Under the pieces are notes generated by a model. It made no database searches, had not been told where the DNA came from, and saw nothing but the letters and a program-made list of their open reading frames with translations. Made by a program: the position numbers and the translations under genes. From Microcoleus sp036705565 (GTDB taxonomy: Bacteria > Cyanobacteriota > Cyanobacteriia > Cyanobacteriales > Microcoleaceae): 64,000 nucleotides of DNA. Shown here in pieces: positions 27,010 through 35,824 of this stretch. The stretch's first letter is position 1. Every line of letters begins with the position of its first letter. The DNA is taken from assembly GCA_036705565.1 (NCBI GenBank), contig JAUBUY010000001.1. The stretch is one strand, 5' to 3'.

Positions 27010-28527
27010 ATGCAGGAGAGTTCTTGGCCAGAAAACGACGCTCGCAGCGAGCTTAACTTGGACATCTCTGATTTAGCTCAAGAAGAGCTCAAGAGTTTGA
27101 CCTCGAACTCGAAGCTGAGCAAAGTATTTGCTATATCAGACATTGGCGACAGGGTGTTTGACGCGGAAACAAAAGCAGAGCTCCCGGTGGCGGTGTCTGT
27201 GCCGGGAACTCCCTCCTTTCCTCAAAATCTGTACCGGGGAAGGCGCGGAAAAGCTGCCGCAGTGCTGGCTGCGATTTGGGCCGGCACGATCGCCCTGCAC
27301 TTGATTTCTTGGGGTGCGTGGGTAGTGTGGGGGTTGACGGGACTGCTGTGGATGCAAGCATTTCGAGTTTTGTTTGCCCAGCCCAAGCCCGCACTGCCGC
27401 CTCTTGCGGATGAAAGTCGAGAGGATTGGCCCTATGTGTCGCTGCTGGTAGCGGCGAAAAATGAGGAAGCGGTGATTGCCCGATTCGTAGAATCCATCTG
27501 CAATGTAGATTATCCGATCGACCGCTACGAAGTTTGGGCGATCGACGATCACAGCAGCGACGCCACGCCGCTAGTATTGGAACAGCTAACCAAAAAGTAC
27601 CCCCAGCTCAAAGTATTTCGCAGAGGAGCAAATGCCAGCGGCGGCAAGTCGGGAGCACTGAATCAAGTGTTACCGCTGACTCGCGGGGAATTTGTGGGAA
27701 TATTTGACGCCGACGCGACGGTAACGCCAGACTTGCTGCGCCTGGTACTGCCGGTGTTCGATGCAGAAAAGGTAGGGGCTGTGCAAGTCAGAAAAGCCAT
27801 CGCCAATGCTTCGGTAAATTTTTGGACTCGCGGCCAAGAAGCAGAAATGGCTCTCGACAGTTTTTTCCAGCAGCAGCGGATTGCGATCGGCGGCATTGGA
27901 GAATTGCGCGGTAACGGCCAATTCATGCGCCGCACCGCCTTGGAAGGCTGCGGAGGCTGGAACGAGGAGACGATTACCGACGACCTGGATTTGACGGTGA
28001 GGCTGCACCTAGACCGCTGGGACATTGAATTTCTCTCTTTCCCAGCCGTGTCAGAAGAAGGAGTCACTAACGCTCGCGCTCTGTGGCATCAGCGCAATCG
28101 CTGGGCAGAAGGTGGCTATCAGCGTTATCTTGACTACTGGCGGCTAATTTTGCGGAACCGCATGGGAACTGGGAAAACTTGGGATTTATTTGGATTTTGG
28201 GTATCTCAATATTTCTTACCCACAGTAGCCCTACCCGACTTTGTGATGTCAATTGCGCTGCGCCGGATGCCGATCGCCAGTCCCATAACTTTTATGACCC
28301 TTACATTGTCGGTGGTGGGAATGTTTGTCGGTTTGCGCCGCACTCGCAAAGAAACCAAATTTGACGTAAGGCGAGTTTTTCTCACCGGGCTGCAAACGCT
28401 GCGGGGTACTGTGTATATGTTCCACTGGCTGCTGGTAGGGACTGTAACGGCTCGGATTGCGGTACGGCCCAAGCGGCTCAAATGGGTCAAAACCGTCCAT
28501 CAAGGCGCTGTTAATAGCCTCAAGTAA
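27010..28527 (+). CDS. mgdA: Membrane GT2 glycosyltransferase, MgdA-like
   Basis: A 505-residue family-2 glycosyltransferase that strongly resembles the cyanobacterial beta-monoglucosyldiacylglycerol synthase, which makes the glucolipid precursor of galactolipids in thylakoids. After a variable 75-residue N terminus come two membrane helices (about 80-125), the catalytic domain with EVWAIDDHSSD, GIFDADATVTPD, NGQFMRRTAL, TDDLDLTVRLH and the QxxRW-type HQRNRWAEGG, and then more membrane helices. The C-terminal RPKRLKWVKTVHQG also matches my memory of that enzyme. The identity is by recall, not by search; other processive GT2 enzymes share the motifs. Confidence 0.78.
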   Translation: MQESSWPENDARSELNLDISDLAQEELKSLTSNSKLSKVFAISDIGDRVFDAETKAELPVAVSVPGTPSFPQNLYRGRRGKAAAVLAAIWAGTIALHLISWGAWVVWGLTGLLWMQAFRVLFAQPKPALPPLADESREDWPYVSLLVAAKNEEAVIARFVESICNVDYPIDRYEVWAIDDHSSDATPLVLEQLTKKYPQLKVFRRGANASGGKSGALNQVLPLTRGEFVGIFDADATVTPDLLRLVLPVFDAEKVGAVQVRKAIANASVNFWTRGQEAEMALDSFFQQQRIAIGGIGELRGNGQFMRRTALEGCGGWNEETITDDLDLTVRLHLDRWDIEFLSFPAVSEEGVTNARALWHQRNRWAEGGYQRYLDYWRLILRNRMGTGKTWDLFGFWVSQYFLPTVALPDFVMSIALRRMPIASPITFMTLTLSVVGMFVGLRRTRKETKFDVRRVFLTGLQTLRGTVYMFHWLLVGTVTARIAVRPKRLKWVKTVHQGAVNSLK

Positions 28528-28865
28528 ACAATTCGCAGAAATATCTCGGCACAGTATGGCCGAAAGTCCGAAGATTTTGCGAGACAAAAAAACACCAACG
28601 CTCGCCAAATATCTCCCTGCCAGATCCTAAGAGTAAAATTTGGCAATTTCGAGAAAAAAACACTTTGAAACAGCTTAGGTAATAGGTAATCGGCGAGCGG
28701 TAATAGCGAATAAGTAATCGGCCATACAAAAGTCTAAAATTAAAAGATAAAAGCGAGAATTTTTAACTTTTAACTTGACAAAAAACCAATTACTATCTAT
28801 TAATTATGAATTGCCAATTAGGACGAATTGCTTGTTGCCAACTACCCGTCACCCGTAATTGATAA
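28528..28865. other. Intergenic, no gene seen
   Basis: A gap of about 340 bp upstream of sucC with loose TAATCGG and TAACTTTTAACTT repeats and no coding signal. The sucC promoter should lie here; ATTATGAATTGCCAATTAGG near 28800 is AT-rich but no clear -10/-35 pair was assigned. Confidence 0.4.
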
Positions 28866-30095
28866 ATGGATTTGTTAGAGTACCAAGCTAAATCATTATT
28901 TCGCCAGATGGCAATTCCGATTTTGCCGTCGCAGCGGATTGACAATCCCGCTGACCTCAAAGGACTGAAAATTCCTTACCCCGTTGTACTCAAATCGCAA
29001 GTGCGGGCTGGGGGACGGGGCAGGGCCGGCGGTATCAAGTTTGTAGAAAATACGATCGATGCAGTAGCAGCAGCCCAAACAATTTTTAATTTGCCGATCG
29101 AGGATGAATATCCCCAAGTCCTGCTGGCAGAAGCAAAGTACAACGCCGACCAAGAATTGTACTTAGCGGTACTCCTAGACCCCGTAGCGCGACGCCCGGT
29201 GCTTCTGGGGTCGAGCCAAGGAGGTATGGATGTCGAAGGGTCGATCGACCAAATGCAGCAAGTTGCCGTAGATCAAGAATTTTCCCCATTCTACGCGAGG
29301 CGTCTCACGCTGAAAATGGGATTGCAGGGAGACTTGATTCAATCGGTGAGCACTATTGTCGAAAAAATGTACCGACTGTTTGTCGAAAAAGATTTAGATT
29401 TAGTAGAAATCAATCCTCTCGGCATCAGTCCAAGGGGAGAGGTAATGGCTTTAGACGGTAAAGTCACCGCCAACGACGATGCCTTGGGACGACATCCAGA
29501 TTTGGCAGCACTCTCGGAGAAGAAGCTCTTGGGCGGGTTGGCACGGGAAAGAAGAAGTCCCCATGCTGGGGGCGATCGCTCCCATTCCCAGTCCAAGGTT
29601 CAGCAGTCGCCGGAGTTTGACCCCAAATCTAAATCCCCAATCTCGAATTCCGAATCCCTGCAATTAATCGAACTAGACGGGAATATTGCGATTTTGTGCA
29701 ACGGAGTGGGCCTGACAATGGCAACTCTAGATGCTGTAACCCACCAAGGAGGAAAACCAGCTAATTTTGTGAATATTGGTTCCCTAGACCGCTACTATGC
29801 AGCAAATGCCCTGCGCGATCGCGTGGAGTTGGGTCTGGAGTTAGTCGCTCAGGATAAAAGCGTTAAGGTGATACTTGTAAATATTTTGGGCAGCGCCTCC
29901 AAGACTGAGGAAATAATCGCTGCAGTAGCCGGCTATTTGGAACGGAAAGCTCGCGCTAACCGCCACATCCAAGTTGTGCTGCGACTGGTAGAGATCGATG
30001 CTGATGCTGTTAAAAAGCGTTTGGGACAGTTGCCGGTGCAGCTAGCTAGCACTTTGGATGAGGCTGCGGCCGCTTCTGTATCCTCCGCCAAGTAG
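28866..30095 (+). CDS. sucC: Succinate-CoA ligase beta subunit SucC
   Basis: The ADP/GDP-binding subunit of succinyl-CoA synthetase (TCA cycle). The 409-residue product begins MDLLEYQAKSLFRQMAIP, has the ATP-grasp segments VLKSQVRAGGRGRAGGIK and DLDLVEINPLGISPRGEVMALDGKV (in part), and ends with the CoA-ligase domain containing LCNGVGLTMATLDAV and VNILGSASKTEEI. An unusual hydrophilic insert of about 40 residues (about 222-262, rich in Ser, Arg, Pro) sits between the two domains. The matching alpha subunit, sucD, lies downstream but is separated by the IscB element. Confidence 0.95.
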   Translation: MDLLEYQAKSLFRQMAIPILPSQRIDNPADLKGLKIPYPVVLKSQVRAGGRGRAGGIKFVENTIDAVAAAQTIFNLPIEDEYPQVLLAEAKYNADQELYLAVLLDPVARRPVLLGSSQGGMDVEGSIDQMQQVAVDQEFSPFYARRLTLKMGLQGDLIQSVSTIVEKMYRLFVEKDLDLVEINPLGISPRGEVMALDGKVTANDDALGRHPDLAALSEKKLLGGLARERRSPHAGGDRSHSQSKVQQSPEFDPKSKSPISNSESLQLIELDGNIAILCNGVGLTMATLDAVTHQGGKPANFVNIGSLDRYYAANALRDRVELGLELVAQDKSVKVILVNILGSASKTEEIIAAVAGYLERKARANRHIQVVLRLVEIDADAVKKRLGQLPVQLASTLDEAAAASVSSAK

Positions 30096-30186
30096 GGGCA
30101 GTCGATCGGCAAAAAATGAGATTTCTTTACAGATGAAGGCCTTCTGCTTTTTACAGATCGAGTGTCAAGTGGGAAAAAGTCAATCA

Positions 30187-30426
30187 CCCGGCGCTGCTCG
30201 GAGTACCGAGACAGCGCGGGCACAGAAATTGCCTAGTTGACCAGTCTAAGTGGTTCGCCCACTACGTTTAAGGTAAGTGTTGAAGTACCTACCGGAGGAT
30301 GCGTGCTAGTCTTCCGCTCTAGAACTTAAAAGTTAAACAGGTGTAAGGGTTAAGCCAGTGCTTTTAAGATAGTTACCGACCTTAAACATTGACGAAGCAA
30401 ACATTACCCCGTAAGGGAGGACTTAA
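30187..30426 (+). ncRNA. HEARO / omega-RNA leader of IscB
   Basis: The segment upstream of the IscB start is highly structured. Visible helices: 30191-30217 (GCGCTG+CTCGG with loop AGTA and a bulged A), 30249-30263 (AGTGG/CCACT), 30271-30290 (AGGTA/TACCT), 30293-30316 (CGGAGGA/TCTTCCG), and a long-range 9-bp perfect pairing of GTTTAAGGT (30266-30274) with ACCTTAAAC (30379-30387) that closes the inner multiloop and competes with the small 30271 hairpin. IscB genes are known to be preceded by such a guide-bearing RNA (HEARO RNA, omega-RNA). The 5' end, and so the guide, cannot be fixed from sequence alone. Confidence 0.75.
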
Positions 30427-31644
30427 ATGTCTAATTTGGTTTTTGTACTTGATACCAAAAAACGACCGCTCAATCCAATCCGCCCAGGATTGGCACGTAA
30501 ATTGCTAACTATTGGCAAAGCTGCTGTCTTCAAAAGGTATCCATTTACGCTAATTTTGAAAGTAGAGGTAACAGTACCGCAAAAACCAATCACTCTCAAA
30601 ATAGATCCTGGCTCTCGAACTACTGGAATTGCGTTAATACAAGGAGAAAACGTAATCTTTGGTGCAGAGCTAACACACCGAGGACAAGCTATTAAAGCCA
30701 GCCTTGAATCTCGCCTTTCATTGCGTAGAGTCAGGAGAAATCGCCATACCCGCTATCGTCGGGCTAGATTCTCAAACAGGACTCGCCCTAAAGGTTGGCT
30801 AGCCCCAAGTTTGCAGCACCGCGTCGAAACAACACTGACATGGGTGACTAGATTGATGAAACTCGCCCCCATTGCTTCTATTGCTCAAGAGCTTGTCCGA
30901 TTTGACTTACAGCAATTAGAAAACCCAGAAATTTCTGGAATCGAGTACCAACAAGGCGTTTTGCATGGCTATGATATCCGCGAGTATTTGTTGAACAAAT
31001 GGGAGAGAAAATGCGCTTACTGTGGTGAAATAAATACACCATTACAAGTCGAGCACATTCATCCCAAAGCCAAAGGCGGAGCTAATCGCATTTCTAATCT
31101 TTGCCTTGCTTGCGATGCTTGCAACAAAAAGAAAGGTACTCAAGATGTTGAGCAATTCTTGTCTAAAAAGCCAGAGATTTTGAAGCGGATTCTATCTCAA
31201 GCAAAACGTCCGTTAAAAGACGCAGCAGCCGTCAATTCGACTCGTTGGACATTATTTAATCGACTCCGTACAACTGGCTTGCCTGTTTCTACAGGTAGTG
31301 GTGGCTTAACGAAGTTCAACCGCATTCAATTAAATTTACCTAAAACTCATTGGCTAGATGCAGCTTGTGTCGGAAAGGTTGAGTCATTGAAGATTTTAAC
31401 AAGCAAGCCACTATCGATCAAAGCAACTGGTCACGGGACACGTCAAATGTGCCGCACTGGCAAATTCGGCTTTCCATCTCGCTATGTTCCCCGGTTTAAG
31501 TTTGTTAAAGGTTTTCAAACGGGAGATATTGTCAAAGCGATTGTAACCTCTGGCAAGAAAATTGGTACATACGTTGGACGTGTTGCCGTAAGAACCAGTG
31601 GCTCATTCAATATTTCCGCCGAGCGAATTAGTGTCAGGGATTAG
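30427..31644 (+). CDS. iscB: IscB RNA-guided HNH/RuvC nuclease
   Basis: A 405-residue IscB, the transposon-associated ancestor-like relative of Cas9. Domains in order: an N-terminal PLMP-type segment (here RPLNPIRPG), RuvC-I with Asp60 (ITLKIDPGSRTTG), an arginine-rich bridge helix (about 96-120), RuvC-II with Glu155 (IAQELVRFDL), an HNH domain with zinc-type Cys pairs 196/199 and 229/232 and His210-Asn224 (VEHIHPKAKGG...SNL), and RuvC-III with Asp311 (HWLDAACVG). All catalytic residues are present, so it looks active. AGGGAGG ends 6 nt before the ATG. No TnpA transposase accompanies it. It lies on the same strand between sucC and sucD. Confidence 0.93.
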   Translation: MSNLVFVLDTKKRPLNPIRPGLARKLLTIGKAAVFKRYPFTLILKVEVTVPQKPITLKIDPGSRTTGIALIQGENVIFGAELTHRGQAIKASLESRLSLRRVRRNRHTRYRRARFSNRTRPKGWLAPSLQHRVETTLTWVTRLMKLAPIASIAQELVRFDLQQLENPEISGIEYQQGVLHGYDIREYLLNKWERKCAYCGEINTPLQVEHIHPKAKGGANRISNLCLACDACNKKKGTQDVEQFLSKKPEILKRILSQAKRPLKDAAAVNSTRWTLFNRLRTTGLPVSTGSGGLTKFNRIQLNLPKTHWLDAACVGKVESLKILTSKPLSIKATGHGTRQMCRTGKFGFPSRYVPRFKFVKGFQTGDIVKAIVTSGKKIGTYVGRVAVRTSGSFNISAERISVRD

Positions 31645-31722
31645 CCACAAGTATTGTTCAGTTATTCACAGAAAAGATGGTTATTCGTATGCAGCATAAA
31701 CCTTGCCCCCCTTTTCCTCTCG
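31645..31722 (+). other. Spacer between iscB and hairpin
   Basis: Short stretch after the iscB stop that should include the right end of the element. No terminal hairpin typical of IS200/IS605 ends was recognised, so the right boundary is undefined. Confidence 0.4.
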
Positions 31723-31749
31723 CCGCTGACCTGGGTACAGGTACAGCGG
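31723..31749 (+). promoter_or_regulatory. Bulged hairpin before sucD
   Basis: CCGCTG+ACCTG, loop GGTA, CAGGT, bulged A, CAGCGG form an 11-bp stem just upstream of the sucD ribosome-binding region (AAGGGGGAAG). Its architecture equals that of the hairpin at 30191-30217 on the other side of iscB, but the inner five pairs differ in a compensatory way. Confidence 0.7.
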
Positions 31750-31771
31750 GAGTCTCCAAGGGGGAAGAAAG

Positions 31772-32668
31772 ATGAATTTAACTCCTGAAAGCAAAGTCCT
31801 AGTACAGGGCATTACAGAATCTCCCGCGTCCACCCGCGCCGCCCTGATGATGAAAGCATACGGCACGAATGTAGTCGCCGGTGTTAGTCCCGGTCGGGGG
31901 GGGCAGGAAGTGGAGGGAATTCCGATTTTTGATTTGGTAGAACAAGCAGTGGCGGCAGTGGGTCAGGTTGACACTGCGGTAATTTTGGTAGACGCTTACT
32001 CCGTGCTGGATGCTGCTCTAGAAGCGATCGCCGGAGGAATTCGGCAAATCGCGATCGTCACAGGGGGAGTGCCTCCTCTGGATATGGTGCACTTAGTCAG
32101 AAAAGCAGAAGCCACCGAAACTTTGGTAATCGGGCCCAACAGTCCGGGGATTATTGTGCCCGACAAACTGCTGCTGGGAACTCACCCCAAGGAATTTTAC
32201 ACTCCCGGCCCGGTGGGAGTAATCAGCCGCAGCAGCACTTTGACTTACGAAGTTGCCCTAGAACTGACGGAGGCCCGGTTGGGACAGTCGATGGCGGTTT
32301 GTATTGGCTGCGACGCGATTGTCGGTTCTTCTTTTATGCAGTGGCTGCAAATTTTGGACGAAGACGACAGTACGGAAGCGATAGTTTTGGTGGGGGAAGT
32401 TGGCGGGTGGAGTGAACAAGCTGCTGCTTCTTACATCGCTTCGGCGATCGACAAACCCGTGGTTGCTTATCTAGCCGGCCGCTACGCTCCCAAGGGGCCG
32501 TCTTTGGGCCACGCCGGCATCCTGATCAGTTCTCGCGCTGCTGCCCAGAAAGCCTTTGGAGTTTCGGCCCCAAACAAAATGGCTGCCTTTGAAGAGGCGG
32601 ACATACCTGTGGCGGCTCGACCTTCCGAGATTCCTAAGTTGCTCAAAAAATTGCTCAAGAAAAATTGA
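31772..32668 (+). CDS. sucD: Succinate-CoA ligase alpha subunit SucD
   Basis: The CoA-binding and phospho-histidine subunit of succinyl-CoA synthetase. The 298-residue product has the CoA-domain signatures LVQGITESPASTRAALMMKAYG, GVSPGRGGQEVEGIPIF (in part) and GPNSPGIIVP, and the active-site His247 in SLGHAG. A strong purine-rich site (AAGGGGGAAG) precedes the ATG. It pairs with sucC 1.7 kb upstream; if the two are still co-transcribed, the transcript must pass through the IscB element. Confidence 0.95.
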   Translation: MNLTPESKVLVQGITESPASTRAALMMKAYGTNVVAGVSPGRGGQEVEGIPIFDLVEQAVAAVGQVDTAVILVDAYSVLDAALEAIAGGIRQIAIVTGGVPPLDMVHLVRKAEATETLVIGPNSPGIIVPDKLLLGTHPKEFYTPGPVGVISRSSTLTYEVALELTEARLGQSMAVCIGCDAIVGSSFMQWLQILDEDDSTEAIVLVGEVGGWSEQAAASYIASAIDKPVVAYLAGRYAPKGPSLGHAGILISSRAAAQKAFGVSAPNKMAAFEEADIPVAARPSEIPKLLKKLLKKN

Positions 32669-32904
32669 TTGCTTTGGGAGTTTTCACACAAGTCCTAACC
32701 CTCTTGGGGGTTGGGATCAGGGTAGGGCGGGGGCGGGTTTGGTCTCATATCATTTCCGGTTAAACCGGAATGATGGTTGACTGTTGACTGTTGACTGTTG
32801 ACTCGATTTTATGATTCTGATGCAACCGGAAACGATATCAAAAGTGTCTGCAGAATGCCACAACAGCCGCTTCAACCCGCCTTTAGGACACATTTATGAT
32901 TTTT
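32669..32904. repeat. Palindromic repeat with TTGACTG heptamers
   Basis: CTCATATCATTTCCGGTT (32744-32761) is roughly inverted by AACCGGAAACGATATCAAAAG (about 32824-32844); between them are three to four TTGACTG heptamers. A related TGATATCAATTCCGGTTG occurs at about 12349. No gene is seen in this gap. Confidence 0.7.
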
Positions 32905-33606
32905 TTACCAAAGCCCTCTGACCGGCATCACAGGCTGCGGTTGGGGTGCTGGCAATGGCGCGGCGCGGCGCGGCGCTGGAGGCGGAGTTGTTGGCTGCAC
33001 GCTGGGGCGAGGTTCGATCGGCCTTTCGGTGGGATTTGTTTCAGTTGTGCGAGTTGTCGATCGCGTCACATCTTCAAGCAGGCTTCGCAGAGTTCCAGCT
33101 ATACTCTGAACTTTCCCAACAGCGGTGCGAAGGCTGGCAACATCTACGTAAACCTCCTTGAGAGGATACTTTTTCAGGATTTCTAGCAGCGATACCTTAC
33201 CGTCATCCCCGGATGCCAGGATCACCGCTGCCCGCAAAGCTTTCCCGCTTTCTGTGCGGCGCTGAGTCCGAATTGCTTGACCGATGTCGTCAGTGATCTT
33301 TTCTCCTGGGGTGCTGTAAACTACCCTCGCCAGATTAGCAGGCTTTAAACCAATTTCTAAACCCATGAACCCCCGCAGTAATTGCGCGTCCATTTTGGAG
33401 AACCGGATAATTTGTTGGAGGGTTGGCGTCGTCGTGCCGTTTTTAGCAAATTCTTCTAAGTCGCTGACATTGATGGCTTGTCTGATCGGGCCAAATGTGA
33501 GGACTACTTTTTCGGCCCCTAATGCTCTACTGCTGCTAGATAATATGCTCCCGCTTGCTCCTAAAACTAGGGCAATGCCGATCGATACAAATTTTGTTAA
33601 TTTCAT
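32905..33606 (-). CDS. DUF1400-domain secreted protein
   Basis: A protein of about 233 residues with a signal peptide (KFVSIGIALVLGASGSI...) and a DUF1400 domain (EKVVLTFGPIRQAINVSDLEEFAK). DUF1400 normally precedes an alpha/beta hydrolase domain in cyanobacteria; here no hydrolase follows. The C-terminal 50 residues are Pro/Thr/Arg-rich and look unstructured. The frame extends to 33648, but the signal peptide begins at the Met at 33606. Exported, function unknown. Confidence 0.8.
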   Translation of the reverse strand: MKLTKFVSIGIALVLGASGSILSSSSRALGAEKVVLTFGPIRQAINVSDLEEFAKNGTTTPTLQQIIRFSKMDAQLLRGFMGLEIGLKPANLARVVYSTPGEKITDDIGQAIRTQRRTESGKALRAAVILASGDDGKVSLLEILKKYPLKEVYVDVASLRTAVGKVQSIAGTLRSLLEDVTRSTTRTTETNPTERPIEPRPSVQPTTPPPAPRRAAPLPAPQPQPVMPVRGLW

Positions 33607-33774
33607 ATTCACCGCAACATTAAAATTATTTTTTCGAGATTTGTACATTTTTGTACATTGTACAGTATAGATGCAGCAGTTATATTCTACAAGGTCGCCA
33701 GTCTAATTTGTGCCCGCGTCACACCGACAATCTCGACCGAGACTTTTTCTTATCTTGACTTTAAGAATAAGTAA

Positions 33775-33901
33775 CGATCGTCAATTAAATCATTTCCCTT
33801 TTTTCTTGTGGGATGGGCCTAAGAGCCCGCCCAGAAAGGACGGGCTCTTAGGCCCATCCCACAACAGTCATGAAAAGTGGATTTTATTTAATTCTCATCC
33901 C
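33775..33901. mobile_element. MITE copy C (TAA target duplication)
   Basis: A 127-bp palindromic element with arms CGATCGTCAATTAAAT and ATTTAATTCTCATCCC and a well-paired GC-rich interior (GTGGGATGGGCCTAAGAGCC inverted). It is flanked by TAA at 33772-33774 and 33902-33904. This is the most diverged of the three copies at its left arm. Confidence 0.8.
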
Positions 33902-34018
33902 TAACCATATCTGCCGACCTATTTTTGATTCTCTTCATTCTGCCTTCTACCTTTTACATCAGAGTGCCTTCTACATCAGAGTGCCTTCAGCCTTCTACAT
34001 AAGTGCCTTTTAGAAATT

Positions 34019-35683
34019 ATGTTGAAAACCAAGCGCAAATCCAAGAAATCCAAACACAAGCACAGCGAAAAAACCACAGCGCTCAGCAAAAAAGAAGTAA
34101 CTGCACAAAAACGCAAAATTTCCCAAAAGCGCAATGAAGTGGTGCAGGCGATCGCCATAAGCTGCTTAATCACCGTTGCTCTCAGCATTCCCCTGTTTTT
34201 CGTAGCCGGCCCTAAGATTGCTATTGCAGGAGGCGCAGCCGCAGCCATCTTGCTGCTTTCCTACAAATACCCCCGTCAAGCTTTGTGGACTTTTCTAATT
34301 TACCTGCCTTTCAGCGGTACAATTACCTACGCAATTGGCGGCGGGAATGCTGCATTTCAAGTAGCCAAAGATGCTTTCTACATACCAGCTCTCATCGCCC
34401 TAATTCAAAGCTGCAAAAAGAAACAGTTGCCCCTGTTCATTCCCAAACAAATGCTTTCTACCTTCAGCATCCTGTTGATGATGGCAATGCTGACTTTAAT
34501 TTTTGTCAACGGGGAGATGCAGCTCAACCCTAGGGGGGGCGACAAACCAATTCTGCAAGGAATTCTCGGCTTAAAAGTATTGATAGGTTATATACCGCTG
34601 ATTGCTTGTACCTATTATCTGCTCCGCACTAAGAAGGATTTGGTGTTTTTTAGTCGAATGCACATCGTTTTGGCGATCGTTTGCTGCCTTCTCGGTTTGA
34701 TTCAGTACCTGTTGCTGCAAAGTGGAAAGTGTGCGGGAACCAGAGGCATGATCGGAGCAGAATTATATAAAGCAACGCTGGAAGCTAGATGTTTTGTCGG
34801 CGGTTCTTTAGTGTTCAGTCCAGAAGTCAAGTTTGTCCGCTTGCCGGGAACTTTTGTCGCGCCTTGGCAGTGGGCGTGGTTTTTAATTTCTAATGCTTTT
34901 TTAACCTTTGCCTCTGCCTTTTGCGATCCTTCATTCTGGTGGCGCGTTATCGGTTTATTTGGCATGGCATTAGTATTTGCCAATGCAGTTATTTCCGGTC
35001 AAAGAGCTGCTTTAGTTATGGTTCCAGTTGCTACAGCAATCCTGCTAGTTCTCACCGGTCAATTAGTTAATTTAAAACGATTTATTCCCATTGGTGCAGG
35101 ACTGGCGATTCTGCTATTTGTCGGTGCAGCTATTAACCCGGGAATTATCGAGCAGCGGTGGGATAGTTTTGTTAGTCGCTGGAATGCTGCACCGCCCCAA
35201 CAGTTTCTCTTTAATCAGTTCGAGCAGAGCAACAATTTTATCATTGATAGACCTCTGGGCAGAGGTGTGGGACGAGCAACTAATTCAACGCGAATATTTG
35301 GTGCAACGCAGCTAATTGAAACTTTTCAACCTAAGTTGATATACGAACTAGGTTATCCGGGAATGATTAGTTTTCAGATGATGCTTTTACACTTAGCTTT
35401 TCTAACTTTTAGAGCTTACCGATCTGTCAAGGACAAAAGTTTGCGGAGTTACGGAGCTAGTTTTTGGGTGTTTGTTGCCTTTATTACGATCAATACTCAA
35501 TACTATCCGCTGGATGTAGATCCAGTGTCGGTGTATTATTGGGTTTTAGCTGGAGCGATTTTAAAGTTGCCCAAAATTGATAAACAGGTACAGGATGAAA
35601 AACAGCAGGAAGTTGAGTCAAATGAATTGCAAGTTCACCAGCCATTAAAGGAGAAAAAAATTCTTTCATCTTCCCCAATTTGA
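34019..35683 (+). CDS. hpsL: HpsL-like polysaccharide biosynthesis membrane protein
   Basis: A 554-residue polytopic membrane protein (about 11-12 helices) with a Lys-rich cytoplasmic N terminus. It resembles the hormogonium polysaccharide protein HpsL and the O-antigen ligase/polymerase group. Family-like segments are YPRQALWTFLIYLPFSGTITY, AFQVAKDAFYIPALIAL and the large loop around RPLGRGVGRATNSTRIFG (about 415-435), where such ligases keep catalytic residues. A role in export or polymerisation of the motility slime polysaccharide is inferred. Other hps genes are not in this window. Confidence 0.72.
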   Translation: MLKTKRKSKKSKHKHSEKTTALSKKEVTAQKRKISQKRNEVVQAIAISCLITVALSIPLFFVAGPKIAIAGGAAAAILLLSYKYPRQALWTFLIYLPFSGTITYAIGGGNAAFQVAKDAFYIPALIALIQSCKKKQLPLFIPKQMLSTFSILLMMAMLTLIFVNGEMQLNPRGGDKPILQGILGLKVLIGYIPLIACTYYLLRTKKDLVFFSRMHIVLAIVCCLLGLIQYLLLQSGKCAGTRGMIGAELYKATLEARCFVGGSLVFSPEVKFVRLPGTFVAPWQWAWFLISNAFLTFASAFCDPSFWWRVIGLFGMALVFANAVISGQRAALVMVPVATAILLVLTGQLVNLKRFIPIGAGLAILLFVGAAINPGIIEQRWDSFVSRWNAAPPQQFLFNQFEQSNNFIIDRPLGRGVGRATNSTRIFGATQLIETFQPKLIYELGYPGMISFQMMLLHLAFLTFRAYRSVKDKSLRSYGASFWVFVAFITINTQYYPLDVDPVSVYYWVLAGAILKLPKIDKQVQDEKQQEVESNELQVHQPLKEKKILSSSPI

Positions 35684-35824
35684 GAATTATTCTGAGTGTT
35701 GAGTTTGGTGGATTTTTTCTTGTTAAGTAACCCGCTTTCGCTGCGGGGGAATGCCAATATAGCCCGCCCTGCTGGGTTTATCTGTGCTAAAACTCACCCC
35801 TACAGCATATTGTTGCTCTTAAGT

